Shown in pieces: positions 8,180 to 16,330 of a stretch of 64,000 nucleotides of DNA; the stretch's first letter is position 1, and each line of letters starts with the position of its first letter. Made by a program: the position numbers and the translations under genes. This stretch comes from Sphingomonas sp. (lineage in GTDB: Bacteria > Pseudomonadota > Alphaproteobacteria > Sphingomonadales > Sphingomonadaceae), in the NCBI RefSeq assembly GCF_030145815.1, contig NZ_JAIXHL010000015.1:56720-120719 (forward strand). The letters are read 5' to 3'. The notes under the pieces were generated by a model. It made no database searches. It was not told the DNA's origin and saw nothing but the letters and a program-made list of their open reading frames with translations.

Positions 8180-9363
8180 GCGGTTACGGCGAGAAGGAAT
8201 GCGCGATCACCGGGATCGGCATGTCCGAAGTATCGCGCGGCGCCAGCAAGACACCGCTGAACCTCACGATCGACGCATGCATGGAAGCGATCGAGGATGC
8301 GGGACTGACGCGCGCCGACATCGATGGCGTGTCGAGCTATCCCGGTGGCGACAATAATGCTTCGGGCTTTTCGCCGGTCGGCGTGCCCGCATTGATGGAT
8401 GCGCTTCGGATCGAGCCCAACTGGTATTCGGGCGGCGGCGAAACGCCGGGACAGCTGGGCGCGGTATTCAATGCCATCGGCGCCATCGCGGCGGGGCTTT
8501 GCAACCATGTCCTCGTATTCCGCACCGTCTATGAAGCCTCGGCGCGCAAGGGCGGGACCTTTGCCAACGCCTTGTTCAAGGGGCATGAGCGCGCTCATGG
8601 CCAGCTTGCCGAATGGGCGCCCTATTGGGCGCTCTCGGCGGCGGTACAGCAATCGCTCTATTTCCAGCGGTTCATCCACGATTATGGCGCGCGGCCCGAC
8701 CAGGTCGGCTGGATCGCGGTCAACAACCGGCGCAACGCGGCGCGCAATCCCAAAGCGGTGTATCGCGACCCGATCACGATCGGCGACTATCTGGCATCCC
8801 CGCTCATATGCACGCCCCTGCACCTCTATGATTGCGACGTGCCGTGCGATGGCGCGGTGGCGCTGATCGTATCGCGCCGTGAGATTGCGCGCGATCTGCG
8901 CAACCCGGTGCTGCGCATCGAGGCGGTCGGGTCGGCACTCCATCGCCGCTACAGCTGGTCGCAGATCGAGACGCCCGCGACGCAGGCGACCCAGTCGGTG
9001 GCGAAGATGATGTGGTCGCGCACCGATCTCACGCCTGCCGATCTGGACATGGCGCAGCTCTATGACGGCTTCACCTACCATACGCTGGCCTGGCTCGGGT
9101 CGATGGGAATTTGCGACCACGCCGACGCCGCCGCCTTCGTCGAAGGCGGCAAGCGGATCGCGATCGAGGGTGAGATGCCGATCAACACCGGGGGAGGTCA
9201 GCTCTCGGCCGGACGCCTGCATGCTTATGGTCAGCTGCACGAGGCCTGTACCCAGTTGTGGGAGCGCGGCGGCGCGCGGCAAGTGCCCGGCGATGTGAGG
9301 GTGAGCGTAAACTGCACGGCCGGTGGCCCCCTGGCGGGCTGCATGCTGCTGGTGCGAGAGTAG
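8176..9363 (+). CDS. Thiolase-like Ltp2-type protein (putative acyl-CoA retro-aldolase)
   Basis: 395 residues with a thiolase/SCP-x fold (AITGIGMSEVSRG at the N terminus, DIDGVSSYPGG near 49-58). The thiolase nucleophile Cys is missing: the equivalent stretch reads SGGGETPG (residues 85-92). Tyr296 in QLYDGFTYH corresponds in type to the tyrosines used by Ltp2 aldolases (family knowledge). Coupled to the upstream zinc-ribbon OB-fold gene, its expected partner. Predicted reaction: retro-aldol cleavage of a beta-hydroxyacyl-CoA to a ketone or aldehyde plus short acyl-CoA. A non-catalytic lipid-transfer role cannot be excluded. Confidence 0.85.
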   Translation: MSGYGEKECAITGIGMSEVSRGASKTPLNLTIDACMEAIEDAGLTRADIDGVSSYPGGDNNASGFSPVGVPALMDALRIEPNWYSGGGETPGQLGAVFNAIGAIAAGLCNHVLVFRTVYEASARKGGTFANALFKGHERAHGQLAEWAPYWALSAAVQQSLYFQRFIHDYGARPDQVGWIAVNNRRNAARNPKAVYRDPITIGDYLASPLICTPLHLYDCDVPCDGAVALIVSRREIARDLRNPVLRIEAVGSALHRRYSWSQIETPATQATQSVAKMMWSRTDLTPADLDMAQLYDGFTYHTLAWLGSMGICDHADAAAFVEGGKRIAIEGEMPINTGGGQLSAGRLHAYGQLHEACTQLWERGGARQVPGDVRVSVNCTAGGPLAGCMLLVRE

Positions 9364-9366
9364 GTG

Positions 9367-10239
9367 ATGCGGGTCGGATTCATCGGTCTGGGCGATCAGG
9401 GTGGCCCGATGGCGCGCATGATTGCGGATGCGGGCTTTCCGCTGATGGTCTGGGCACGGCGGGCGTCTGCGATCGAGCGGTTTGTGGCGCGCGGGGCAGG
9501 GGTTGCGGCAGATCCTGCGGCGCTGGCGTCAGCTTGCGATCTGGTCTGCCTGTGCGTGACCGGTGATGCCGATGTACGTGAACTGCTGATCGATCGCGGC
9601 ATGATCGCGGCCCTGCGCAAGCGAAGCCTGGTCGCGATCCATTCGACCATCAACCCGAAAACCTGTGTCGAGCTGGCGCAAATGGTTTCCGCCCGGGGCG
9701 CCGCCTTGCTCGATATGCCGGTGTCGGGATCAGGGCATGCCGCGCTCGCGCGCAAATTGCTGGTGATGACGGGGGGCGATGCCGGTGCGATCGCACGGAC
9801 GATGCCGGTGCTCGAGAGCTACGCCGGAACGATCATCCGCATGGGCGATGTCGGCGCCGCGATGAATGCGAAGCTGGTCAATAACTTGATGGCCGTGGTC
9901 AATATCGGCCAGGCATTCCACGCGCTTGCGCTCGGCCGGAAGGTGGGAGTCGAGCCCGCGGCGCTGCGCCAGGCGCTGATGGTGGGAACCGGGCGCAGCT
10001 TTGCTGTCGATCTGATCGCGCGGCTGCATGTGCCAAAGCGCGCGCATCATGTGCGAGGGGTATTGGTGAAGGATGTCGACCTGGCGATCGAGGCCATGCC
10101 GGCGGACGAACGCGCCTATTGGCGGCCGCTGGCTCAGGCCGGGTTGGATGCACTCGAACAACTGATCTCCGGCGGGGTGACGCTTCTGCCGGTGAAGGAG
10201 GAGGAACATGGCGAATATATCGTCTATGGTACGGCCTGA
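9367..10239 (+). CDS. Beta-hydroxyacid dehydrogenase (3-hydroxyisobutyrate dehydrogenase family)
   Basis: 290 residues. N-terminal Rossmann motif GFIGLGDQGGPMA, substrate loop DMPVSGSGHAA (residues 117-127) and the catalytic region NAKLVNNLMAV with Lys169 and Asn173. NAD(P)-dependent oxidation of a short beta-hydroxy acid or its thioester is likely. The ATG at 9367 is preceded by an in-frame GTG at 9364 directly after the upstream stop, so either could be the start. Third gene of the 7.8-13.4 kb operon; it may process the fragment released by the upstream aldolase module (inference). Confidence 0.85.
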   Translation: MRVGFIGLGDQGGPMARMIADAGFPLMVWARRASAIERFVARGAGVAADPAALASACDLVCLCVTGDADVRELLIDRGMIAALRKRSLVAIHSTINPKTCVELAQMVSARGAALLDMPVSGSGHAALARKLLVMTGGDAGAIARTMPVLESYAGTIIRMGDVGAAMNAKLVNNLMAVVNIGQAFHALALGRKVGVEPAALRQALMVGTGRSFAVDLIARLHVPKRAHHVRGVLVKDVDLAIEAMPADERAYWRPLAQAGLDALEQLISGGVTLLPVKEEEHGEYIVYGTA

Positions 10240-11107
10240 CAGGGCCGCCGCGCGCGCTGAATTCTATGCGCCCGAAATCGCCTTCGACCGCCCGGTGCCC
10301 AAAGTGCCGGCCGCGGCGTTCCGCGCGGAGCGCGATCGCGCGTTCGCGGCCGATGCAGCGACCGGTTCGATCCCTTGCGACCTGTCCGAGCAGCTGGGCA
10401 GCCCCTGGCCCGCGACCACGCCGACCATGCTGGCCCGCTATGTCGTGATCCGCGCGGGCGAAACGCTGCAGCATCAGCACTGCTCGACCGGCGAGGTCTT
10501 CTACGTCATGCGCGGCGCGGGGGAGACGGTGTGCCGGGCCGAATCCTTCGCGTGGAAGCGCGGCGATGCATTCTGCCTGCCCGGCGGTGAGCCGGTCGAG
10601 CATCTGGCAGCGCAGGATGCGATCCTGCTGCAAGTGACCAACGAGCCCGAGCTCGCCTATTTGCGGGCGGCGCCGGGCGACGCCGCGATCGAGCCGACGC
10701 TGTTTCCCGGCGAGATCGCCGCACAGCATCTCCACAACGTCCATGGCCGCAACAGCGAACAGCGTGCGGCGGGCAAGTCCGTCGTGTTCCTCACCACGAT
10801 GATGGCAAGTCGCCGTGTCACGACGCCGACCCTGCTCTCGGCGCTCAACACACTGGAGCCCGGCGGCGACCAGCGGCCGCATCGTCACAGCTCGGTTGCG
10901 CTGACACTGAGCATCGAGGGCGAGGGCGTCTATTCGATGGTCGATGGCGAGCGCATCGACTGGGCGCCCGATACGCTGTTCGTCACTCCGCCCGGCGCGG
11001 TGCATTCGCACCACAACCGGGGAGACAAGATGATGCTGAGCTATGTCGTGCAGGATACCGGCCTTCACAGCCAGCTGCGGACCACCAACTTCGCTTGGAC
11101 GGAGTAA
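10208..11107 (+). CDS. Two-domain cupin (gentisate dioxygenase-like bicupin)
   Basis: 299 residues with two cupin domains. Domain 1 around residues 80-130 has the metal-ligand stretch LQHQHCSTGEVFYVMRG; domain 2 has QRPHRHSSVALTLSIEG and a late histidine in PGAVHSHHN. The layout matches gentisate/1-hydroxy-2-naphthoate dioxygenase-type bicupins, but ring-cleavage activity is not provable from this. A strong GAAGGAGGAGG precedes the ATG, and the gene overlaps the end of the dehydrogenase gene by 32 bp. Probably a metal-dependent oxygenase or isomerase of the pathway. Confidence 0.75.
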   Translation: MANISSMVRPDRAAARAEFYAPEIAFDRPVPKVPAAAFRAERDRAFAADAATGSIPCDLSEQLGSPWPATTPTMLARYVVIRAGETLQHQHCSTGEVFYVMRGAGETVCRAESFAWKRGDAFCLPGGEPVEHLAAQDAILLQVTNEPELAYLRAAPGDAAIEPTLFPGEIAAQHLHNVHGRNSEQRAAGKSVVFLTTMMASRRVTTPTLLSALNTLEPGGDQRPHRHSSVALTLSIEGEGVYSMVDGERIDWAPDTLFVTPPGAVHSHHNRGDKMMLSYVVQDTGLHSQLRTTNFAWTE

Positions 11108-11111
11108 CACG

Positions 11112-11642
11112 ATGCCGGTGATCGCTCCGTTGCCGATGGAAGAGATCGATGACGAGAGCCGCGCGCGGATCGCCGCCGGTCAGGCGACGGGCATGTACAG
11201 CCAGACGCTACCGCTTCAGGTCATGGCGCGTGCGCCCGCCGCGTTGCGCGCGATGGACGAGGGGTACAAGGCGATGTTCCGCCGGTCGCTGCTGGATGAC
11301 CGGCTACGCGAGCTGCTTCGCATCCGCAGCGCCCAGCTCAACGGATGCGGACCCTGCTCGCAATCGCGCAAGGAGACGGACGTTGCCGAAAGCGACGTCG
11401 CGTGCCTGATCGATCCCGACGCCGGCAGCTATTCGCGGCGTGAACGTCTCGCGCTCCAGTTCCTGGTGCGTCTGTGTACCGAACCCGATGCGATCACGCC
11501 GACGACCTATGTCGAATTGGCTGAGGCGTTTTCGGTCGCGGAGATTGTCGAGCTGGGCTGGACCTGCGCACAGACGATGGCGGGGCATCGATTCATGCAT
11601 ACACTGGATCTGCTGGGTGACGGCGAGGCCGTTCTTGGATGA
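11112..11642 (+). CDS. Carboxymuconolactone decarboxylase/AhpD-like protein
   Basis: 176-residue all-helical protein of the CMD/AhpD family. The redox pair Cys79-Cys82 (LNGCGPCSQSRKE) is retained, pointing to an AhpD-like thiol activity rather than lactone decarboxylation. The histidine that normally follows in AhpD (Cys-x3-His) is not evident. Starts 5 nt after the bicupin stop. May protect against peroxides formed in oxygenase steps, or act on a lactone intermediate; the sequence does not decide. Confidence 0.75.
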   Translation: MPVIAPLPMEEIDDESRARIAAGQATGMYSQTLPLQVMARAPAALRAMDEGYKAMFRRSLLDDRLRELLRIRSAQLNGCGPCSQSRKETDVAESDVACLIDPDAGSYSRRERLALQFLVRLCTEPDAITPTTYVELAEAFSVAEIVELGWTCAQTMAGHRFMHTLDLLGDGEAVLG

Positions 11643-11669
11643 TGCGTCGCTGGGCGCCGTTTGCCGCGG

Positions 11670-13358
11670 ATGTGGACGCAGCATGGCGGCGAAGCGGTGA
11701 ACGAAGAAGCTGATGGCGCCAGAAAGGACAGCGGCGCCTTCCAGCCGCTCGTCCATCGCAATTTTCGTGAGATATGGCTCGCCAGCCTGATGTCGAACCT
11801 GGCGCTGCTGATCACTGGCGTCGGTGCAGCCTGGGCGATGACCCTGCTGACGGACAGCGCGCAGATGGTGGCGCTGGTCCAGTCCGCGCTGATGCTGCCC
11901 TTTCTGTTCCTCGCAATGCCGGCGGGCGCGATCGCCGACAGCTATGACCGGCGCAGGGTGGCCATCCTTGCGATGGGCGGCGCCGCCTTGTCCAACCTGC
12001 TGCTCCTTGGCGTGGCCCTATCAGGCCTGCTTACGCCCTGGCTGTTGCTGGCGCTGTGTTTTCTGGTCGGCATCTTCAACACCATGTTCACGCCCTCCTG
12101 GCAGTCGGCAGTCTCCGAACAGGTGCCGTCCGAGGATCTGCCGCGCGCGGTCGCCCTCAACGCGATCAGCTTCAACATCGCGCGCAGCTTCGGGCCGGCG
12201 CTGGGCGGCGTGATCGTCGCGGCCATCGGCGCGGCGGCGGCATTCGCGGCATCGGTACTGCTCTATGTGCCGATGATCGCCGCCTTCTTGCGCTGGAAGC
12301 GCGTGCCGGACACGCCGCGCCTGCCGCCGGAGCGCGTGGGCGGAGCGATCGTCTCGGGGATCCAGTATATTGGACATTCGGGGGCGATGCGCGCGGTGAT
12401 CGTGCGCAGTTTTCTCTATTGTGCAGGGGCGTCGTCGGTCGCGGGATTGCTGCCGTTGATCTCGAAGCTCCATCTTCAGGGCGGCCCGCTCGTCTTTGGC
12501 CTGCTGCTTGCCTGCTATGGCGGCGGTGCGGTGATCGGTGGGGTGTTCCTGCAGCGGCTGCGCAGCATGCTGGGACACAGCCCGACCGAGAATGGCGTTG
12601 CGCTGACGGCGGCCGCGATGATTGCCTTGGCCTTTGCAGGGTCGCTTTGGGTAGCGGCGCCGATCCTGATCTTCCTGGGCGCGGTCTGGACGCAGGCGCT
12701 GACCGCGCTGAATGTCGCGGTTCAGACGGGCGCGCCGCGCTGGGTCTCGGGACGGGCACTCGCAGGCTTTCAGGCGACAGCTGCGGGAGGTTTCGCGCTC
12801 GGCAGCTGGGTGTGGGGCTATGTCGTGGAGGAATCGTCGCTGACAGCGGCGATGATCGCATCGGGTGTCGCGTTGATGGCCTTTTCGATTGCCGGGCGCT
12901 TGATGAAATCGCCCAAAGATATCCCTAACCCTGCCGCCGCCCGATACGATCCGGCCGACCCCGAGATCGACCTCGCGTTAACCGGGCGCAGCGGCCCGAT
13001 CGCCATCCAGGTCGTGCATATGGTGCCCGAAGAAGATGCGCGCGGCTTCTATGACCTCATGCTGGAAATCCGCCGCATCCGTCGCCGCAACGGGGCCAGC
13101 GCCTGGTCGCTTGCGCGCGATATTGCTGACGCGCGCCGCTGGATCGAGCGATTTCACTGTCCGACCTGGCATGACTATCTTCGCCATCGCACCCGCCTGA
13201 CCGCCGAGGAGCTCGGGCTCCTGAGCGTTATCGCCGAACGCTATGGCGAGAATGGTCAGCTTCGCATGACCAGGCTCCTCGAGCGGCCGGTCGGGTCGGT
13301 GCGTTGGCAGGCGGACACGCCTGATCGGGGCGAGCTTCCCGCCACGCTCGCCCCCTGA
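11670..13358 (+). CDS. MFS transporter with C-terminal soluble domain
   Basis: About 562 residues. The first roughly 400 form an MFS carrier of the EntS-like MFS_3 type (FREIWLASLMSNL, AIADSYDRRRVAI). The last about 140 residues are soluble; a stretch RSGPIAIQVVHMVPEED begins an ABM/antibiotic-monooxygenase-like fold seen in this subgroup. The start is uncertain: ATG 11670 is used, but GTG 11697 (VNEEADG) is as plausible, and neither has a strong ribosome-binding site. Last gene of the operon; probable exporter of an intermediate or toxic product (inference). Confidence 0.8.
   Translation: MWTQHGGEAVNEEADGARKDSGAFQPLVHRNFREIWLASLMSNLALLITGVGAAWAMTLLTDSAQMVALVQSALMLPFLFLAMPAGAIADSYDRRRVAILAMGGAALSNLLLLGVALSGLLTPWLLLALCFLVGIFNTMFTPSWQSAVSEQVPSEDLPRAVALNAISFNIARSFGPALGGVIVAAIGAAAAFAASVLLYVPMIAAFLRWKRVPDTPRLPPERVGGAIVSGIQYIGHSGAMRAVIVRSFLYCAGASSVAGLLPLISKLHLQGGPLVFGLLLACYGGGAVIGGVFLQRLRSMLGHSPTENGVALTAAAMIALAFAGSLWVAAPILIFLGAVWTQALTALNVAVQTGAPRWVSGRALAGFQATAAGGFALGSWVWGYVVEESSLTAAMIASGVALMAFSIAGRLMKSPKDIPNPAAARYDPADPEIDLALTGRSGPIAIQVVHMVPEEDARGFYDLMLEIRRIRRRNGASAWSLARDIADARRWIERFHCPTWHDYLRHRTRLTAEELGLLSVIAERYGENGQLRMTRLLERPVGSVRWQADTPDRGELPATLAP
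13327..13354. terminator. Hairpin at a convergent gene end
   Basis: Perfect 9-bp stem GGGGCGAGC (13327-13335) / GCTCGCCCC (13346-13354) with a 10-nt loop, just before the MFS stop codon and facing the end of the leftward crotonase gene. No T-tract follows, so it may slow rather than independently terminate transcription. Confidence 0.4.
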
Positions 13359-13364
13359 GGACGA

Positions 13365-14156
13365 TCAGCCGCTCCGCGTGAAGTCCGGCGGCCGTTTCTC
13401 GAGAAAGGCGCTGACCACCTCGCGAAAGTCGCCCGAACCGCCGCACAGCAATTGGGTCCGCGCTTCCAGCGCAATGGCGGCCTGCATCGAAGCGGTTTCC
13501 AGGTTGCGGCGGACGACATCCTTGGTCATCGCAACGCCAAAGGGCGCGTTCGCGGCGATCAGGCGGGCCGTTTCGAGCGCGGTATCGAGCAGCACATCGT
13601 CTGCCACAGTCCGCACGACATAGCCGATCCGCTCGGCCTCCTCGGCATCGAATTTTCGGCCGGTCAGCATCAGCTCGAATGCGCGCGACAGCCCGATCAG
13701 GCGCGGCAACAGCCAGGAAATTCCGCACTCGCCAGCCGAGAGGCCCAGCCGGGCGTTGGCGATGGAAAAATGGGCCGAGCGCCCGGCGATGCGAATATCG
13801 GCGGCTAGCGTGAAGGCGAAGCCGCCGCCCGCCGCCGCGCCGTTGACTGCGGCGATCACCGGCTGGCGCAGATTGGCAATGCGCTCCATCAGCCTGGCTA
13901 GGCGAAGCTGTGAAGCCAGCGACTCTTCGGGTCCGGCGCTTTCCACGAAATCGCTCTTGAGGTCAGCGCCGGCGCAGAAGGCGCGGCCGGCGCCGGTCAG
14001 GATCAGGACCCGGGCCTCGCGATCCGCGTCCAGCCGGTCGAACAGTGCCTCGAACGACGCGATCAGGTTGCGGTCGATCGCATTCATGCGCGCCGGACGG
14101 TTGATCGTGGCGATGACGATGCCGCCGTCGTGCCTGTCGATCTGCAGTTCGCTCAT
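13365..14156 (-). CDS. Crotonase-family protein lacking both hydratase glutamates
   Basis: 263 residues, crotonase fold with oxyanion loop FCAGADLKS. The two glutamates of true enoyl-CoA hydratases are replaced: the first loop reads GGGFAFTL and the second FSIANARLGLSAGE. Hydration by the standard mechanism is therefore unlikely; isomerase, hydrolase or C-C cleavage chemistry is possible. The C-terminal FLEKRPPDF is a normal family ending. ATG 14156 (MSELQID) was chosen over 14192 because it has GAGGG about 8 nt upstream and avoids overlap. Last gene of an SDR-SnoaL-SDR-crotonase operon. Confidence 0.85.
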   Translation of the reverse strand: MSELQIDRHDGGIVIATINRPARMNAIDRNLIASFEALFDRLDADREARVLILTGAGRAFCAGADLKSDFVESAGPEESLASQLRLARLMERIANLRQPVIAAVNGAAAGGGFAFTLAADIRIAGRSAHFSIANARLGLSAGECGISWLLPRLIGLSRAFELMLTGRKFDAEEAERIGYVVRTVADDVLLDTALETARLIAANAPFGVAMTKDVVRRNLETASMQAAIALEARTQLLCGGSGDFREVVSAFLEKRPPDFTRSG

Positions 14157-14163
14157 CTGGCCC

Positions 14164-14970
14164 TCACTGGAAATGGGAGCCGCCATCGACATTGGTGTTG
14201 GCGCCGGTCATGAAGGTGGAGATGCGGGAGGCGGCGAGCAGGATTACGGGCGCGATCTCATCAGGATGTGCCACGCGGCCGAGATCGGTGCTGCTGCCGA
14301 ACCGCGACTTGAGCCATTGACCCGATGCGGCAAGGTCGTCGGGATCGACACTACCCTCCGACCCCGAACTGACATAGGCACGCAGATTGGCCGACATGAC
14401 CGGGCCGGGCGAGACGATGTTGACCAGGATACCCTCGCAAGCCAGTTCGAGTGCCATGTTCTTGCTGATCGAAACCAGCGCGGCCTTGGCGGCGGTATAG
14501 TCCGCCAGCCCGCGCGAATGATGCTGGGTCGACATCGCGGACAGGTTGACTACCCGCGCCCAGGGCGCCGCGCGCAGCAAGGGCAGGGCGGCGCGAACGC
14601 ACCGCATTGCGCCGAGCGCGCCGATGCTGAACGAGTCGATCCACCGGGCGTCATCGATTTCGTGCCATGGCTGGCCGCAGGTCTGCGGTCCGGCGGCGTT
14701 GACCAGCGCATTGAGATGCGGCCAACGTGCCGCGATGGCCGCAAATGCAGCATCGACCGATGCGGTGTCGCCGATATCGGCAACCGCGGTCAACACGTCG
14801 GGACTGCCCAGCTTGCGCAGCGCGCTGGCGGTTTCGCCGAGGCGGCCGGCGTCGCGCCCGATCACGGCAATCTTTGCGCCCTCGCGCGCGAAGGCCTCCG
14901 CCGCCGCCCGGCCCATGCCTGCGCTGCCGCCGGAAACGCAGACACAGGCGTCACCCAAGCCGATATCCAT
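14164..14970 (-). CDS. Short-chain dehydrogenase/reductase
   Basis: 268-residue classical SDR. Cofactor motif SGGSAGMG near residue 13-20, LVNAAG motif, catalytic Ser and Tyr-x3-Lys in YTAAKAAL, and the usual C-terminal MTGANTNVDGG. NAD(P)-dependent oxidoreductase of a secondary alcohol or 3-hydroxyacyl-CoA. GGGAG lies upstream of the ATG. Second last in its operon, 2 bp after the SnoaL-like gene. Individual substrate not predictable. Confidence 0.85.
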   Translation of the reverse strand: MDIGLGDACVCVSGGSAGMGRAAAEAFAREGAKIAVIGRDAGRLGETASALRKLGSPDVLTAVADIGDTASVDAAFAAIAARWPHLNALVNAAGPQTCGQPWHEIDDARWIDSFSIGALGAMRCVRAALPLLRAAPWARVVNLSAMSTQHHSRGLADYTAAKAALVSISKNMALELACEGILVNIVSPGPVMSANLRAYVSSGSEGSVDPDDLAASGQWLKSRFGSSTDLGRVAHPDEIAPVILLAASRISTFMTGANTNVDGGSHFQ

Positions 14971-14972
14971 GC

Positions 14973-15389
14973 CTAATCTCCCAATGTCCAGAGCAGCTTG
15001 ACCCGGCGATGCGCGATCCGCCAGCCGGCCGCCCCCCGGACAAAGCGGTCGACATAGCTTCCTTCCTGGATCACCTGGCCAGCGCGCATCACGAAGAAAT
15101 AAGTCCAGCCCTGTGCGTTGCCCGCGTCCGTGAACTCAATCCGGCTCGTCGTCAGATGATGGCGCGATCCGCGCAGATCGATCCCCTCCGATCCGGTCGC
15201 GGCGACGCCGGACAGGAATCCCGCGATCGCCTGTTGTCCGCGATGGATCGCATCGGGAATCTCCAACACTCCATCTTCGGCAAACACCGCCGCCACCTCG
15301 TCGATTTTCCCGCGATCGCCAGCGCTGTTGTAAACGCTTTGAAGATGCCGAATCTCGGCGCGCGCCTGTGCCTGCTCGGACTCGGTCAT
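14973..15389 (-). CDS. SnoaL/NTF2-like small protein
   Basis: 138 residues with the cone-shaped NTF2-like pattern: N-terminal helix LQSVYNSAGDRGKIDEVAAV, then FAEDGVLEIP and a C-terminal strand DRFVRGAAGWRIAHRRVKLL. Members include ring-hydroxylating dioxygenase beta-like folds, ketosteroid isomerases and dehydratases. The start at 15389 overlaps the upstream SDR stop by ATGA, which decides it over the longer frame. Probably an isomerase or dehydratase of a pathway intermediate; one of three such genes in the window. Confidence 0.8.
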   Translation of the reverse strand: MTESEQAQARAEIRHLQSVYNSAGDRGKIDEVAAVFAEDGVLEIPDAIHRGQQAIAGFLSGVAATGSEGIDLRGSRHHLTTSRIEFTDAGNAQGWTYFFVMRAGQVIQEGSYVDRFVRGAAGWRIAHRRVKLLWTLGD

Positions 15390-16177
15390 GACGCAAGCTG
15401 CCAGTGGCCGGTCTCGGAGCGATGCCATCCGCCGGCCGCCGTGATGCCACCGTCCACCGGGATGGTGGCTCCGGTCACCCAGGACGCAGCCGGGGAAGCA
15501 AGGAAGGCGATGACCGATCCTGCTTCATGGATCGTCGCCATTCGACCCAGCGGCACATGACGATCGCGCGCCGCGATCCTGGCTGGCTCGGTCGGCATAT
15601 GCGGGCGCAGGCCGGGCGTATCGATCAGGTCCGGCGCGATGCAGTTCACCCGAATCGCCCGCGGGGCAAGCTCAAGCGCCATCGTCTTGGTGAACTCGAC
15701 CATCGCCGCCTTGCAGGCAGCATAGACGCTGAACCCTGGCGCCGCCCGCAACGCTTCGGTGCTGGCGACATTCACGATCGCGCCCCCGTTCGCCATCACC
15801 CGCGCCGCCGACTGGGTCGCGGCCAGCATGGAGGTGAAGTTGAGATCGGTGACGCGCTGCCAATTGCCCTCATTCTGATCGAGAAAGGCGCGCGGGCGCA
15901 CGCCGCCTGCATTGTTGACCAGAATGTCGATCCGCCCGAACTCGGCCGCTGCGAAATCCACCAGCGCGCGCGCCTGATCGGCCTGCATCATGTCGGCGGG
16001 CCGGAAGGCTGCGCGGCGGCCGATCGCTTCGACCGCTGCCGCGACGCGCGCGCCGTTGCCGGCATCGATATCGCCCAGCACGATGTCGGCGCCCATGCCC
16101 GCCAAAGCGAGCGCTGCGCCCTCTCCGATTCCGTTCGCGCCTGCGGTCACGACCGCGACCTTCCCTTGGAGCTGCAC
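15386..16177 (-). CDS. Short-chain dehydrogenase/reductase
   Basis: 263 residues. Cofactor motif TAGANGIG, ILVNNAGG, catalytic Tyr-x3-Lys in YAACKAAM and C-terminal TIPVDGG. Start taken as GTG 16177 (VQLQGKVAVV), which has AGGAGAG at proper spacing; no nearby ATG gives the conserved start. First gene of the leftward operon opposite the kinase-ACAD operon, sharing an intergenic region with two perfect inverted repeats. Confidence 0.85.
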   Translation of the reverse strand: MQLQGKVAVVTAGANGIGEGAALALAGMGADIVLGDIDAGNGARVAAAVEAIGRRAAFRPADMMQADQARALVDFAAAEFGRIDILVNNAGGVRPRAFLDQNEGNWQRVTDLNFTSMLAATQSAARVMANGGAIVNVASTEALRAAPGFSVYAACKAAMVEFTKTMALELAPRAIRVNCIAPDLIDTPGLRPHMPTEPARIAARDRHVPLGRMATIHEAGSVIAFLASPAASWVTGATIPVDGGITAAGGWHRSETGHWQLAS

Positions 16178-16242
16178 TATTCTCTCCTGTCGCTGCGATC
16201 TCGACCCAAGGCTTCGGAACCGTCCGGCGCAACCCGCAAGCA

Positions 16243-16263
16243 CATCGCATCATGGATGCGATG
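16243..16263. promoter_or_regulatory. Perfect 9-bp inverted repeat in the divergent SDR/kinase region
   Basis: CATCGCATC-ATG-GATGCGATG: nine perfect base pairs around a 3-nt centre, about midway between the start codons at 16177 (-) and 16331 (+). A symmetric site here could control both operons. No regulator gene is adjacent; the nearest recognised regulator is the MarR gene at 48.7 kb. Confidence 0.5.
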
Positions 16264-16280
16264 GAACATGAGGCTTGCTG

Positions 16281-16302
16281 GACACTTGTCTAGTCAAGTG
16301 TC
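16281..16302. promoter_or_regulatory. Operator-like inverted repeat before the kinase-ACAD operon
   Basis: GACACTTG-TCTAGT-CAAGTGTC: perfect 8-bp arms, 6-nt centre, ending 28 nt before the ATG at 16331. The size and AT-richer centre resemble TetR-family operators (family knowledge). The element stands out against the GC-rich background. Confidence 0.55.
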
Positions 16303-16330
16303 TAGCGAAGCGCGAACGGAGAGGAATCGG

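Noticed and set aside
15404..16330. Long in-frame upstream extension of the kinase gene
   Set aside because: It runs antisense through an SDR gene and across the divergent operator region; the ATG at 16331 has a proper ribosome-binding site and the family N terminus.
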